A stretch of DNA of 38,301 nt, from contig NZ_HF954537.1 of assembly GCF_000455225.1 (NCBI RefSeq), positions 1,231,629 to 1,269,929 of the forward strand, written 5' to 3'. Numbering within the stretch: the stretch's first letter is position 1; every line of letters begins with the position of its first letter. Positions 8,409-16,508 of the stretch are shown piece after piece. The position numbers were made by a program, and so were the translations under genes. Below the pieces are notes generated by a model. It was not told the DNA's origin, searched no databases, and saw only the letters and a program-made list of their open reading frames with translations. This DNA is from Megasphaera massiliensis (GTDB lineage: Bacteria > Bacillota > Negativicutes > Veillonellales > Megasphaeraceae).

Positions 8409-9275
8409 TCAGTATTCACCATCCTCTCGTTTCACTATGGTAGTCATATAGGTATCAACATCAGTCCATGTCATCACCTGACGTCGTACGTCCTCTTCCC
8501 GCAGTGGCGGAACCAAAGCAAAGACCGTAGGACCACTGCCGGCCATGAGCGGCTGCAGTCCCAGAGAAGCAAGGCGTTCCCGGCACCGGATCACTTGAGG
8601 CACGTCGGGCATCACCAGTTCCTCAAAGGTATTTCCCATGGCGGTCGTCACAGATTCGAACTGCCCTTGACGGATAGCTGCTTCGACGGCGTCGACATCG
8701 ATGGTGCCGGTCTTTTTTTTGCCGTCAAAGAGGGCATAGGCTCGTTTCGTCTGTACCGCAACGCGTGGGTGAAGCACGACGACAGGCCAGGACGGCAGTG
8801 ACGGAAGCCTTCGAAGCTGCTCGCCAATCCCGGTCCCGCGCATGGTCCCGCCGCAGATGCAAAAAGGCACATCGGCGCCGAGTTTAGCACCGATACGGCA
8901 TAGTTCCGGCTGCGATAAAGAGAGCTCCCACAACCGATTCAGCCCGCGCAAAACAGCGGCACAGTCCGTACTGCCTCCGGCAAGGCCGGCGGCAATGGGA
9001 ATCCTTTTTTCAATATGGATAGCCACGCCATGATTGTCCTTTTTATATGGACAGAGCGCCTTCCATGCCCGGTAGGCCAAATTCGTTTCATCGCAAGGCA
9101 GTGACTCGACGGAACAGGTTAACTGAAATTCCCCCACTTCCCTTAGCGTTACCGTATCACAGAGACCGATGGATTGAAAGATCGTATCGATATTGTGATA
9201 ACCATCCTCTCGAGCGCCTGTAATCGCCAACGCTAAGTTAATTTTTCCATATCCGGTTTCTACTATTTCAGTCAT
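8409..9275 (-). CDS. ispE: 4-(cytidine 5'-diphospho)-2-C-methyl-D-erythritol kinase
   Basis: IspE phosphorylates CDP-methylerythritol in the MEP pathway of isoprenoid precursor synthesis. The 288-residue GHMP kinase starts with YGKINLALAITGAREDGYH, which holds the substrate-binding KINL and DGYH elements. It carries the ATP loop PIAAGLAGGSTDCAAVLRGLN near residue 93 and the C-terminal glycine motif LMAGSGPTVFAL. It is the first gene of the leftward run ispE-gntR-peptide-larA. The pairing of a housekeeping kinase with lactate genes is probably positional rather than functional. Confidence 0.96.
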   Translation of the reverse strand: MTEIVETGYGKINLALAITGAREDGYHNIDTIFQSIGLCDTVTLREVGEFQLTCSVESLPCDETNLAYRAWKALCPYKKDNHGVAIHIEKRIPIAAGLAGGSTDCAAVLRGLNRLWELSLSQPELCRIGAKLGADVPFCICGGTMRGTGIGEQLRRLPSLPSWPVVVLHPRVAVQTKRAYALFDGKKKTGTIDVDAVEAAIRQGQFESVTTAMGNTFEELVMPDVPQVIRCRERLASLGLQPLMAGSGPTVFALVPPLREEDVRRQVMTWTDVDTYMTTIVKREDGEY

Positions 9276-9310
9276 ACTGTCACTCCATGTATAAAATGTG
9301 CCCTGCCTTA

Positions 9311-9338
9311 TTGATTAAAAAATTCTCTATGTTATAAT
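9311..9338 (+). promoter_or_regulatory. Promoter of the YitT-family gene
   Basis: TTGATT (9311-9316) and TATAAT (9333-9338) are separated by 16 bases. Transcription should start near 9345, leaving a leader of about 120 bases before the start at 9468. Confidence 0.6.
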
Positions 9339-9467
9339 GAGACAAAGCAGGGATTTACTGCCTTCACAGCATCCTGTACGAATGCACAGAAACTTCAATT
9401 ATGCTATCATGATTATACCGTTTTTTCCTTTGCTTTACAATTGTTCATTCAAACTGGGGGAAAAATT

Positions 9468-10424
9468 ATGAAAAACTTACTACCGGCACAAAATTTGTTA
9501 CCAGCCCAGACTCTTTGGGAATTAGCGGTTCCTTACATTGCTTCCTTCGTCGGCAGCCTGGTCGTCGTCGTCGGGATGAATGCTTTCTTCATCCCCTTCC
9601 ATTTATTGAGCAGCGGCATCAGCGGCGCAGCGATCATGATTTATTTTGCAACGGGTCTTCCTGTCGGGACCGGGATATTCATCCTCAACATCCCGATCAT
9701 GATCGCCTGCTACAAATTCATGGGACGGCGGTACACCCTCCTTAGCATCGTCGGCACCATTATGCTTTCGATTTTAGCCGACGCCACGGCCTTCTTATCG
9801 ACGTGGAAAATCATGGATGATCCCATGCTCTCGTCCATTACCGGCGGTATCCTGTCGGGTATCGGCTTTGGCATCATTTACAAATATAACGGCAACAGCG
9901 GCGGCCTCGACGTCATCGGCGCTATCGTCAAAAAATACTATTCCCTGGAAATGGGGACGGTCACGATGATTCTCAACCTGGTCATCTTGTCAGCAGCGGC
10001 TTACATGTTCTCCTTGGAACGAGCCGTCCTGACCTTCGTCGCTATCTATATCGCCGCCTTCATTACCAATAAAGTCGTCCTCGGCTTGAAACAGCGAAAA
10101 AGTGTTCTCATCATTTCCAACCGCTCGACACCCATCGCTCAGGTCCTCATGCGCTACATCGGTCATGGCGCCACCTATATCCACGGCCAGGGTGCCTATA
10201 CCATGCAGGACAAGCGAGTCATCTACGCCGTCATCAAATTGACGGAAGTAGCCAAGGTCAAAGAAATCGTCAACAAACTCGATCCCCAGGCCTTCATGAT
10301 CATCAGCGATGCCTCGGAAGTCGTCGGCCGCGGCTTCACCTCATCTCCGGTCAAATATCACCAATACCCGGGCGATGCACTCTCCATGCCCCATACTCAA
10401 AAGAATATGCCTCCGGAATATTGA
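9468..10424 (+). CDS. YitT-family membrane protein with C-terminal DUF2179 domain
   Basis: This is a 318-residue integral membrane protein with about five hydrophobic segments in the first 210 residues. The family motif appears as NGNSGGLDVIG (usually GSTGGTDI). A cytoplasmic DUF2179 domain, usual for this family, follows at about residues 215-300. The function of most YitT proteins is unknown, and some are suspected transporters. The start at 9468 follows GGGGGA, and an in-frame upstream ATG is passed over. The N-terminus carries a short tandem duplication, NLLPAQ repeated before TLWEL. The gene is monocistronic with its own promoter and terminator. Confidence 0.85.
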   Translation: MKNLLPAQNLLPAQTLWELAVPYIASFVGSLVVVVGMNAFFIPFHLLSSGISGAAIMIYFATGLPVGTGIFILNIPIMIACYKFMGRRYTLLSIVGTIMLSILADATAFLSTWKIMDDPMLSSITGGILSGIGFGIIYKYNGNSGGLDVIGAIVKKYYSLEMGTVTMILNLVILSAAAYMFSLERAVLTFVAIYIAAFITNKVVLGLKQRKSVLIISNRSTPIAQVLMRYIGHGATYIHGQGAYTMQDKRVIYAVIKLTEVAKVKEIVNKLDPQAFMIISDASEVVGRGFTSSPVKYHQYPGDALSMPHTQKNMPPEY

Positions 10425-10483
10425 TTAAAGCCTGATCTGATTGGCGCCAGCCCCCATTTATAGTGCCCCAAAAAGGTAGACCT

Positions 10484-10513
10484 AACCACCGCAGCAAAAA
10501 CGCTGTGGTGGTT
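10484..10513 (+). terminator. Terminator of the YitT-family gene
   Basis: Positions 10484-10495 pair with 10502-10513 (one G-U pair) around a six-base loop, followed by T residues. It is placed 60 bases after the YitT stop. Confidence 0.85.
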
Positions 10514-11310
10514 TTTCTATGCAGCAGAATGACGAAAACAGTATGCTGCCGGTCTGCAGCACCAGCCAAGGTTTCCTTTCTGCTTCGTTCATTATAGCAT
10601 TTGATAGAAGACCGAAAAGCTTTTTCATGATGCTTATGCTGTTGTAAAAATCAAAAACGGATCAAGGTAAAGCTTTTTCGTGACTATGCGTCCTTTTCAG
10701 TGCTGACTTACAATCATTTCTACGTCAGAATTGTATTTCCGACTCCTATGATTAAGGTTGCGACGTGAAGTCCCACCTTCATACTCGTAGTTTTATGAAT
10801 GAGTTTAATTATTTCAAGCCAGCATCTTTTGAAGAGCGATTGAAACTCTTCGGTGTTGCTTCTGCCTCTAAACGCAATCGTCTCAATCAAAAAAACAAAC
10901 AAGTCCTAGCCTTAGACGATTATTTTCTTTTTCCAATTGGTTCAGATACTCTTGTTGTTCATTTTTCGTTTTCTTACTCTGGATGGTTTAGCCATTGGAG
11001 GATTTCCACCTTTTCCCGGAAAATGAAATCTCTATACCAACAGACCGATAGCAGCTGACAGAGCACGCAAGAACGGATAGCACTTTCATACGTAAGTCAA
11101 AAGTGAGATTCTCATAGCGGGTATCTGTGCTTAAGTATAATTTTACCGCATGACGTTAAAACTTAAAAGTGTGCTTTGCAAAAAACGCCTCCTGAATCTA
11201 GATTTTCAAGTTCCCCGCAAGGGCTCCGTTCAGTTCCGCTCCGGATATCCTCCGAATTGAGCACCTTAAGACAAGAAGAACCTTTTCTAATATATTCGGA
11301 ACAAAATGAA
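10514..11310. other. About 0.8 kb without a convincing gene; possible decayed element
   Basis: The stretch is AT-richer than its neighbours. The only open frames are short (97 codons at 10765-11058 rightward, 60 codons leftward over the same area), lack good ribosome sites and have no family resemblance I can name. One leftward frame, broken by stops, reads QEYLNQLEKENNRLRLG near 10890-10950. This coiled-coil-like stretch resembles those in IS3-type OrfA proteins. That would fit a decayed insertion sequence, but no terminal inverted repeats or target duplication were found. Confidence 0.35.
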
Positions 11311-11341
11311 GAGAACCGCTTCTGTAACAGGAGCGGTTCTC
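11311..11341 (-). terminator. Terminator of the polyol PTS operon
   Basis: A perfect 10-base stem (11311-11320 with 11332-11341) surrounds an 11-base loop, 30 bases after the stop of the last leftward gene. The T tract is weak on both sides, so strength is uncertain. Confidence 0.65.
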
Positions 11342-11371
11342 TTTCCGTTATACCTCAGTTATGATTGAGTA

Positions 11372-12694
11372 TTAGAGGAGTTTATAGCCATTGTTATACA
11401 TCTGGTCTTGGAGTTTACGCGTCTTATACAACTGCGTCGTCGTATCCAATTCAACCATATCCAGTGTCAAGAGCTGACCTTTTTTAGCATCCTTCTTCAT
11501 TCTCGTATTTTTGTTGATCAAACCGTATACGACATAGCCTTTAGCATAGCAATCTTCTGCCGTTGTAATGGAGCCGTATGTAGTATAACCGCCGATACCG
11601 TCAATGGTCTGACCGGCTTTCAAATCTGTCTTAGCTACGGTAATGACTTCACTGACCGGCCCGTCAAGCGGTACAATTGTCGGTTCATGGTCAAGAATAG
11701 CTTTAGCAACCGTCAACGGAGTTTCAAGATTGCAGAGATGGTACGGACGGTACAGCGTCCACAACGGGCCAGGACCCATGCTGTGATACTGCATCTGATA
11801 AGCAATTTCTTCATTCGGAGTCGAAACGGTAACAAAGACGCCCGGTGCAATGCCATTTACATATTCTACGACACCGTGTTTATTAAGAATACCACCGTCT
11901 TGTTTCAATTTGAAAATCTGATTCAACTCAGCGCAGCGATCTTTGGGAGAAGCTTCCGGACCATGACCACCAACTACATCAGGAATCAATCCGGTAGCAT
12001 TCGACATAGCCGTCATTTCAACCATTGTCTTTGTGCCGTCTTTAAAGGAGCAAAGCATGCGCGGGCTCATCTTACGTCTCGTAGCTTCTTCTAAGACAGT
12101 ATCAGGATTGCAATCATAATCGAGTTTATTATTTTTACCCTTGCCCATAACTTCTACGGTCATTCCCATAGCCCGTGCAAAGGAATACAATTCCATGACG
12201 GCACCCGGTTCGTCACCGGCAGACCCGGTATAGATGACACCATTCTGGTCGCCCAGTTTTTTCAGATAGGAGCCGATAACAACATCGGTTTCAACGTCCA
12301 TCATGACGACGTGTTTATGGTTGTTCATGGCATCAACGGCAATTTTTACACCGACTTCAGGAACACCCGTAACATCAATCGCGCAGTCAACTAAATTAGC
12401 CCGAGCAATGATGTCCGAGTTATCGGTAGCAACAAATTTGCCCATTTCCATGTACTTATTGGCTTCTTCTAACGTATGCGCTACAGCAATATCTTCATCT
12501 TTAATTCCTGCATAGTGGAAAGCATTGATTACATTTTCAAATTTAATATCGGAAACGATGGCCGGCATCATCCCTTTCATAAGAGCCATCTGCGTAACCA
12601 TGCCACGTCCCATCTGACCGGCGCCAACAATACCGGCACGAATAAGCTTACCTTCTTCTTCCAGTTTTTCTAACTTCTTGTCCATGTTTAACAT
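11372..12694 (-). CDS. COG4091/DRL-like NAD(P)-dependent oxidoreductase with SAF domain
   Basis: The protein has 440 residues. An N-terminal Rossmann domain begins at AGIVGAGQMGRGM (about residues 20-32). A homoserine-dehydrogenase-like catalytic middle contains YTGSAGDEPGAVMEL and GPGPLWTLYRPYHL. A C-terminal SAF-type domain starts near VITVAKTDLKAGQTID. This is the COG4091 family, often labelled 'homoserine dehydrogenase-like'. It includes the Brucella DXR-like enzyme DRL, which makes 2-C-methylerythritol 4-phosphate from deoxyxylulose 5-phosphate. It is the last gene of the PTS operon, where a polyol-phosphate dehydrogenase would be expected, so it probably acts on the phosphorylated PTS product. 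The exact reaction is unknown. A conventional homoserine dehydrogenase is unlikely from the context. Confidence 0.85.
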   Translation of the reverse strand: MLNMDKKLEKLEEEGKLIRAGIVGAGQMGRGMVTQMALMKGMMPAIVSDIKFENVINAFHYAGIKDEDIAVAHTLEEANKYMEMGKFVATDNSDIIARANLVDCAIDVTGVPEVGVKIAVDAMNNHKHVVMMDVETDVVIGSYLKKLGDQNGVIYTGSAGDEPGAVMELYSFARAMGMTVEVMGKGKNNKLDYDCNPDTVLEEATRRKMSPRMLCSFKDGTKTMVEMTAMSNATGLIPDVVGGHGPEASPKDRCAELNQIFKLKQDGGILNKHGVVEYVNGIAPGVFVTVSTPNEEIAYQMQYHSMGPGPLWTLYRPYHLCNLETPLTVAKAILDHEPTIVPLDGPVSEVITVAKTDLKAGQTIDGIGGYTTYGSITTAEDCYAKGYVVYGLINKNTRMKKDAKKGQLLTLDMVELDTTTQLYKTRKLQDQMYNNGYKLL

Positions 12695-12750
12695 ATGAAT
12701 TAGCCTCCTTAAAATTGGATCTTATATATTTAGTGAAATGTAACTACTAC

Positions 12751-13122
12751 CTAATGAATTTCAATGGTTGTACCGACTTTTATATCAGCTGCAAGCAGTG
12801 CTTCATCTCCTTCCACCATAATGCAGCCCGGTCGTTCAGGTTCATTTCCACCTTTGAAAACAATCGTGCAATGCCCCAACGTACGAAGTGTCTCTTTGGC
12901 TTCCTCCCCGACAGCCGTAATGGTAAAGATTTTATCGCCAATGATAAGCGTGTCATCCGGAGCCGGCACCTGCGTCAGATTCCCGACTGTATGAAGTATC
13001 GAAATATCAGCCAGCTCTTCTGGAGCATTTTCATTAAAGAGAATGATGAAGTTTAAATCCGGTTCCTGCAAAAACTGAAGCGCTTCATCTCCCCAGCCCG
13101 TTACACTGCAGTGAAATTTCAT
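12751..13122 (-). CDS. srlB: PTS glucitol/sorbitol-family IIA component
   Basis: This soluble 123-residue protein of the glucitol IIA family receives phosphate from HPr and passes it to IIB. It contains NAPEELADISILHTVG, whose His is the likely phospho-acceptor, and GDKIFTITAVGEEAKETLRTLGH, typical of SrlB. The start is placed at 13122, nine bases after AAGGAG; an in-frame ATG six bases upstream is too close to the ribosome site. It follows srlE with a gap of about 23 bases, and the DRL-like oxidoreductase comes next. Confidence 0.92.
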   Translation of the reverse strand: MKFHCSVTGWGDEALQFLQEPDLNFIILFNENAPEELADISILHTVGNLTQVPAPDDTLIIGDKIFTITAVGEEAKETLRTLGHCTIVFKGGNEPERPGCIMVEGDEALLAADIKVGTTIEIH

Positions 13123-13145
13123 AGACATTATCTCCTTCTATAAAT

Positions 13146-14129
13146 TTATGAATACATGCCAATACTAGCAACATAAGCAATAACAACAGCAATGGGGCCC
13201 GTCAAAACGCGAGAATACAATACAGCCGGCACACCTAATTCAATCGTTTCCGGTTCAGCTTCTCCCAAACTTAGGCCAACCGGGACGAAGTCACAACCGG
13301 CCTGTGCATCGATAGCGAAAAGTGCAGGCAGGGCATACTGCGGAGGGATATTCCCCAAACCGATCTGAGCACCGAGTAACGTTCCGACAACCTGCGCAAT
13401 AACGGCACCGGGGCCAAGGACCGGAGAAATAAACGGCATGGCACAAATGAAGGAAATGATCAACATCCCCGGAAGCGTACTTGCAACAGGCGAGATGACG
13501 TTTGCAATGACATCGCCGATACCGGACGCCTGAATAATCCCCAAAATCATACTTACGAAAGCCATAAACGGCAGGATGCTCTTCAAGGTGACATCGATGG
13601 TTTCACGGCCGGCAGCATAAAACTTGCTGATGATACTGCCTATGCCAATGCCAATCCGAGTAAAGATATTTTTCTTGGCTTCCGGAGCCTTTTCCTGTGC
13701 GGGAGCAGCCTTCACTTCCGGTACCGGTGCTGCCGGCGTTTCCACCTTCGCAGCTTCCGCTTCATCAATATAAGCAAAGCACGATTCATCGACAGCCGAT
13801 ACATAGATATCTTCCGTAATATACTTGGCTAAGGGCCCTGTCTTACCGACAGGCATTACATTCAATGTATTGATTCGTTTTTTCGGATAGACCCCGCAGC
13901 GAGCCGTACCGCCGCAGTCAACAACAACCGCTAAGATTTCATTATCCGGCACCCCGTTCGTAAATCCATCGATAACGTCACAACCGGTCATCGTCGCCAG
14001 CGACGTCGCTACCGGGTGAATGCCACCGCCTGTAATACTGACAATTTTATGTCTTTCGTCACTCGGGACCAACGTCAGAGGGCCGCCCCAACCTCCTTTA
14101 CCAGCTACAATCTTTACCGCTTTATACAT
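13146..14129 (-). CDS. srlE: PTS glucitol/sorbitol-family IIBC component
   Basis: The protein has 327 residues. An N-terminal IIB domain carries [17 protein letters not shown], whose cysteine is the expected phosphorylation site. A linker rich in Ala, Pro and Glu (about residues 130-155) leads to a hydrophobic IIC half with several membrane segments and the family run [20 protein letters not shown]. It forms the permease with SrlA and phosphorylates the polyol during entry. Its ATG lies three bases after the srlA stop, with GGAGGTG overlapping the end of srlA. Confidence 0.94.
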   Translation of the reverse strand: MYKAVKIVAGKGGWGGPLTLVPSDERHKIVSITGGGIHPVATSLATMTGCDVIDGFTNGVPDNEILAVVVDCGGTARCGVYPKKRINTLNVMPVGKTGPLAKYITEDIYVSAVDESCFAYIDEAEAAKVETPAAPVPEVKAAPAQEKAPEAKKNIFTRIGIGIGSIISKFYAAGRETIDVTLKSILPFMAFVSMILGIIQASGIGDVIANVISPVASTLPGMLIISFICAMPFISPVLGPGAVIAQVVGTLLGAQIGLGNIPPQYALPALFAIDAQAGCDFVPVGLSLGEAEPETIELGVPAVLYSRVLTGPIAVVIAYVASIGMYS

Positions 14130-14132
14130 AAC

Positions 14133-14684
14133 TTATTCACCTCCGACAGCTTTTTTCTTCTGCTGACTATTGTACATATAGCTGTAAATCCGTTCGGTAA
14201 TGACCCCGCGAATAAAAATGACGACAATACCGACTAAAAAGTAACGAACCGCTAAATCCCCCAACGACAGTCCCTGCTGCGTTAATCCGGCTGCAATCCC
14301 CATGTAGACGAACAATTCTGCGGGATTTGCATGCGGGAATAGGCCGGTTACCGGATGTATAAAGCTTACAGTTGTATCATAGAAAGCCGGTTTATATTTT
14401 TCTTTTACAAACCGTCCCAACGTATAGCACATCGGATTTCCCAAAAATACAACCGCTAAAATCGGCAAAATCGTGTATCGAGTAATCATATATTTCGTCG
14501 ATTTTTCGGCTAGCCGATTGACTTTGTCTTCCCCGATCAACTTAATCAAAGAGTTGAATGCTGTCATCATAACGATAACCAGCGGGATGATCCCTGCAAC
14601 CCATCCGGCAAAAATTGTCGCACCGGATTTAAATAATTCAATAAACGCATTTGCAAACCAAGCAATTGATTCCATAAAAGCCAC
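14133..14684 (-). CDS. srlA: PTS glucitol/sorbitol-family IIC component
   Basis: This is a 183-residue membrane protein of the EIIC-GUT family. It shows four or more hydrophobic segments and the characteristic stretch FVKEKYKPAFYDTTVSFIHP, followed by TGLFPHANPAELFVYMGIAAG. It forms the transport channel with SrlE. The family normally takes linear polyols such as glucitol, and related systems take other polyols, so the substrate cannot be fixed from sequence. AGGTGG precedes the ATG at 14684, and the gene sits 55 bases after gutM. Confidence 0.93.
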   Translation of the reverse strand: MAFMESIAWFANAFIELFKSGATIFAGWVAGIIPLVIVMMTAFNSLIKLIGEDKVNRLAEKSTKYMITRYTILPILAVVFLGNPMCYTLGRFVKEKYKPAFYDTTVSFIHPVTGLFPHANPAELFVYMGIAAGLTQQGLSLGDLAVRYFLVGIVVIFIRGVITERIYSYMYNSQQKKKAVGGE

Positions 14685-14739
14685 CTTTCTTTCTCAAAAT
14701 ACTATCCGTTCAGTTAATCTTTCCGAATCCCAGCGGCAA

Positions 14740-15138
14740 TCACACCTCCTGGCAGCCGGGCAATCCCAATCGCTCTTCTAAAACATCAAGAGCTTGTATA
14801 TACCCTTTATAGAGATTTTGTTTGCGCTTCGATAAGTTCATGTACTCTTGCTTCAATTGAGAGATATGTTTTCCAACAATCCCTTTTTCTTTTTTGAAAT
14901 GACTGAAGATGGTCATCCCCTTCATGATTTCCGAATCGATAATCATGCCTTCGTTATCACAGGCTATGATGATGACATAACCGGGACCTAACTTTCCTCG
15001 TCGTCCTCCGATTCCGACATTGCCTTGTCGGTGCAGACGCCGTATCGCCTTATGATAAGCTCGAACTTGTAACCTCATACCGATGAGCTGCATTAAGACC
15101 AGTAGGAAAAAAATTCCAAAGATCGTATAGATGTCCAT
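14740..15138 (-). CDS. gutM: GutM-family glucitol operon activator-like protein
   Basis: This is a 132-residue protein with an N-terminal hydrophobic segment (about residues 3-20) and the GutM core GNVGIGGRRGKLGPGYVIII, followed by KGMTIFSHFK. GutM helps activation of the glucitol operon in Escherichia coli by a poorly understood route. Here it is the first gene of the leftward operon gutM-srlA-srlE-srlB-oxidoreductase. An AGGAGG lies six bases before the ATG. The membrane segment suggests it may sense transport rather than bind DNA directly; that is inference. Confidence 0.85.
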   Translation of the reverse strand: MDIYTIFGIFFLLVLMQLIGMRLQVRAYHKAIRRLHRQGNVGIGGRRGKLGPGYVIIIACDNEGMIIDSEIMKGMTIFSHFKKEKGIVGKHISQLKQEYMNLSKRKQNLYKGYIQALDVLEERLGLPGCQEV

Positions 15139-15194
15139 TATTGCCTCCTTTACATAGGATCTTTCGTTTGATTAATTATCATCTCGTTAATGAT

Positions 15195-15223
15195 AATATA
15201 TCATTTATTTTTAATTTTTACAA
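15195..15223 (-). promoter_or_regulatory. Promoter of the gutM-srlAEB operon
   Basis: Read leftward, TTGTAA (15218-15223) and TATATT (15195-15200) are 17 bases apart, about 55 bases before gutM. The large inverted repeat at 15236-15284 lies directly upstream of the -35, an activator position. Confidence 0.65.
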
Positions 15224-15235
15224 TATCTTTGAATA

Positions 15236-15284
15236 GAACATATGTAAAAATGTAAACAATGGAGGATTATTTTTACATATGTTC
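15236..15284. promoter_or_regulatory. Perfect 16-bp inverted repeat, probable SorC-type operator
   Basis: The left arm GAACATATGTAAAAAT (15236-15251) is repeated inverted without mismatch at 15269-15284 after a 17-base spacer. Each arm contains the palindrome ACATATGT, and the two copies are 33 bases apart, about three helical turns. It lies between the convergent end of the sorC gene and the gutM promoter. A tetrameric SorC/DeoR-type regulator bound at both arms is the simplest reading. Confidence 0.7.
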
Positions 15285-15308
15285 AGATCAGGAAATATTA
15301 AAATAAAA

Positions 15309-15360
15309 AGCCAGGGTATCACTTGTCAGAAAAATTCATCCTTCAAGTCATATCCTGGCT
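15309..15360 (-). terminator. Terminator of the SorC-family gene
   Basis: Positions 15309-15325 pair with 15344-15360 with two mismatches, and the leftward side continues as TTTTTATTTTAAT. It follows the sorC stop by about 12 bases. Confidence 0.75.
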
Positions 15361-15371
15361 TCCTTATTATT

Positions 15372-16343
15372 TTATTCACTGATTTCCAACAATCGTTGAG
15401 CGCAATCAATATCCGTAATCAAGACGTTGATGTATTTTCCCCGAATAGCTCCGAGAACAGCCGCAGCCTTTTGCGGCCCGCTGGCAACCCCTACGCGATA
15501 CGGCACTTCGTTCAGCTCCTCGATCGATATACCTGAAACGCGGCTGTTAAATTCGTCAAAGGGCTCCATATTTCCATTGATATCAAAAAACCGGAGGGCA
15601 ATGTCTCCGACTGCACCATTTTCGGTAAAAGTCTGGAGAATCCTTTTATCGACATATCCGGTTCTTAAAATAGTCGAATTCTGCGTATTGGGAATGCCGA
15701 TGCCCATAATGACCAAATTCAGTTTCTTATATAGCTGAGTCACGTGACGAATGGTCTGTTCCTGCAAAAAGCCTTGAAGAACTTCTTTCTGTGAAAATAC
15801 AGCCGGTGAAAAAAACTGTATGCATTTCCCTCCAAAGAGTGATGCAAAGCGTTGTGTCAAATAATTAGAATGTATTTCTAAGAGGCTGTCGCCGATGCCG
15901 CCTAAAATGGGAATAAAGGTACAGGGGATTTTTTCACTGATAAAGTAGTCCGTCCGCACGATGTTCTGAATGGCAAACCCCATAGAGACCCCGACATAAT
16001 CTCCCTCATGCAAAACACGTTCCATATAGTGGAGCGTCCCTCGCCCCAACTCAGAATTAATCGGTTTACTTCCCCCGACCAGCGGACTCGACGGCACAAT
16101 GTTAACTTCTTGCAGCTGAAACCGCTCTTCTATATCTCGTTCCAGTTTTCCATACATGACGTTCTCCGGATTCTTCAGCTCGATTTGCACGATCCCCAAT
16201 TCTTTGCCGCGATTGAGCATCCGAGAAACAGTAGGTCTGGAAATGCCTAACTGATTGCAAATCTGCTGTTGACTCTTATTGTCCTGATAGTATAAGTAAC
16301 AACATTTGTAAATGAGCCGTACGTCATCAATTAGTTTTTTCAT
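15372..16343 (-). CDS. SorC-family sugar-phosphate-responsive transcriptional regulator
   Basis: This is a 323-residue regulator. The N-terminal helix-turn-helix spans about residues 18-45 (QQQICNQLGISRPTVSRMLN). It is followed by the SorC effector domain related to sugar-phosphate isomerases, with DYVGVSMGFAIQNIV, VIMGIGIP and the C-terminal YRVGVASGPQKAAAVLGAIRG. Members bind a phosphorylated sugar made by the pathway they control. The start at 16343 is chosen because the helix-turn-helix begins soon after; its ribosome site (AAAGGAT) is only fair. An upstream in-frame start would add 15 residues. It is transcribed toward the gutM operon, whose upstream repeat is its likely target. Confidence 0.9.
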   Translation of the reverse strand: MKKLIDDVRLIYKCCYLYYQDNKSQQQICNQLGISRPTVSRMLNRGKELGIVQIELKNPENVMYGKLERDIEERFQLQEVNIVPSSPLVGGSKPINSELGRGTLHYMERVLHEGDYVGVSMGFAIQNIVRTDYFISEKIPCTFIPILGGIGDSLLEIHSNYLTQRFASLFGGKCIQFFSPAVFSQKEVLQGFLQEQTIRHVTQLYKKLNLVIMGIGIPNTQNSTILRTGYVDKRILQTFTENGAVGDIALRFFDINGNMEPFDEFNSRVSGISIEELNEVPYRVGVASGPQKAAAVLGAIRGKYINVLITDIDCAQRLLEISE

Positions 16344-16440
16344 ACGCACCAAAATCCTTTGCAAGTGATTCACACACCTAAAAATCATAACCCATATATA
16401 TTTTTATTATATACGAAATCCTCTAAAAAATGGATAAAAA

Positions 16441-16492
16441 AAACATCTCATTAATTTTGCCGACAAATTGCCAGCAAAATAACGAGATGTTT
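16441..16492 (-). terminator. Terminator of the yjbQ unit
   Basis: Positions 16441-16460 pair with 16474-16492 nearly perfectly, and the leftward side continues in a T run. The hairpin separates the isomerase-yjbQ unit from sorC, so these are different transcripts. Confidence 0.9.
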
Positions 16493-16508
16493 CTAACCAA
16501 ACGTATGC

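Noticed and set aside
10765-11058. 97-codon rightward frame in the gene-poor stretch
   Set aside because: No good ribosome site and no recognisable family; treated as chance or relic sequence rather than a gene.
8409-12694. Functional link between ispE and the DRL-like oxidoreductase as one methylerythritol pathway
   Set aside because: They are on separate transcripts with yitT and a gene-poor stretch between them; ispE has an ordinary housekeeping role, so proximity alone is not evidence.
15171-15200. Fur-like ATTATCA...TGATAAT arrangement upstream of gutM
   Set aside because: The half-sites are too far apart (seven-base spacer) for a 7-1-7 Fur box and the region is simply AT-rich with a good promoter.
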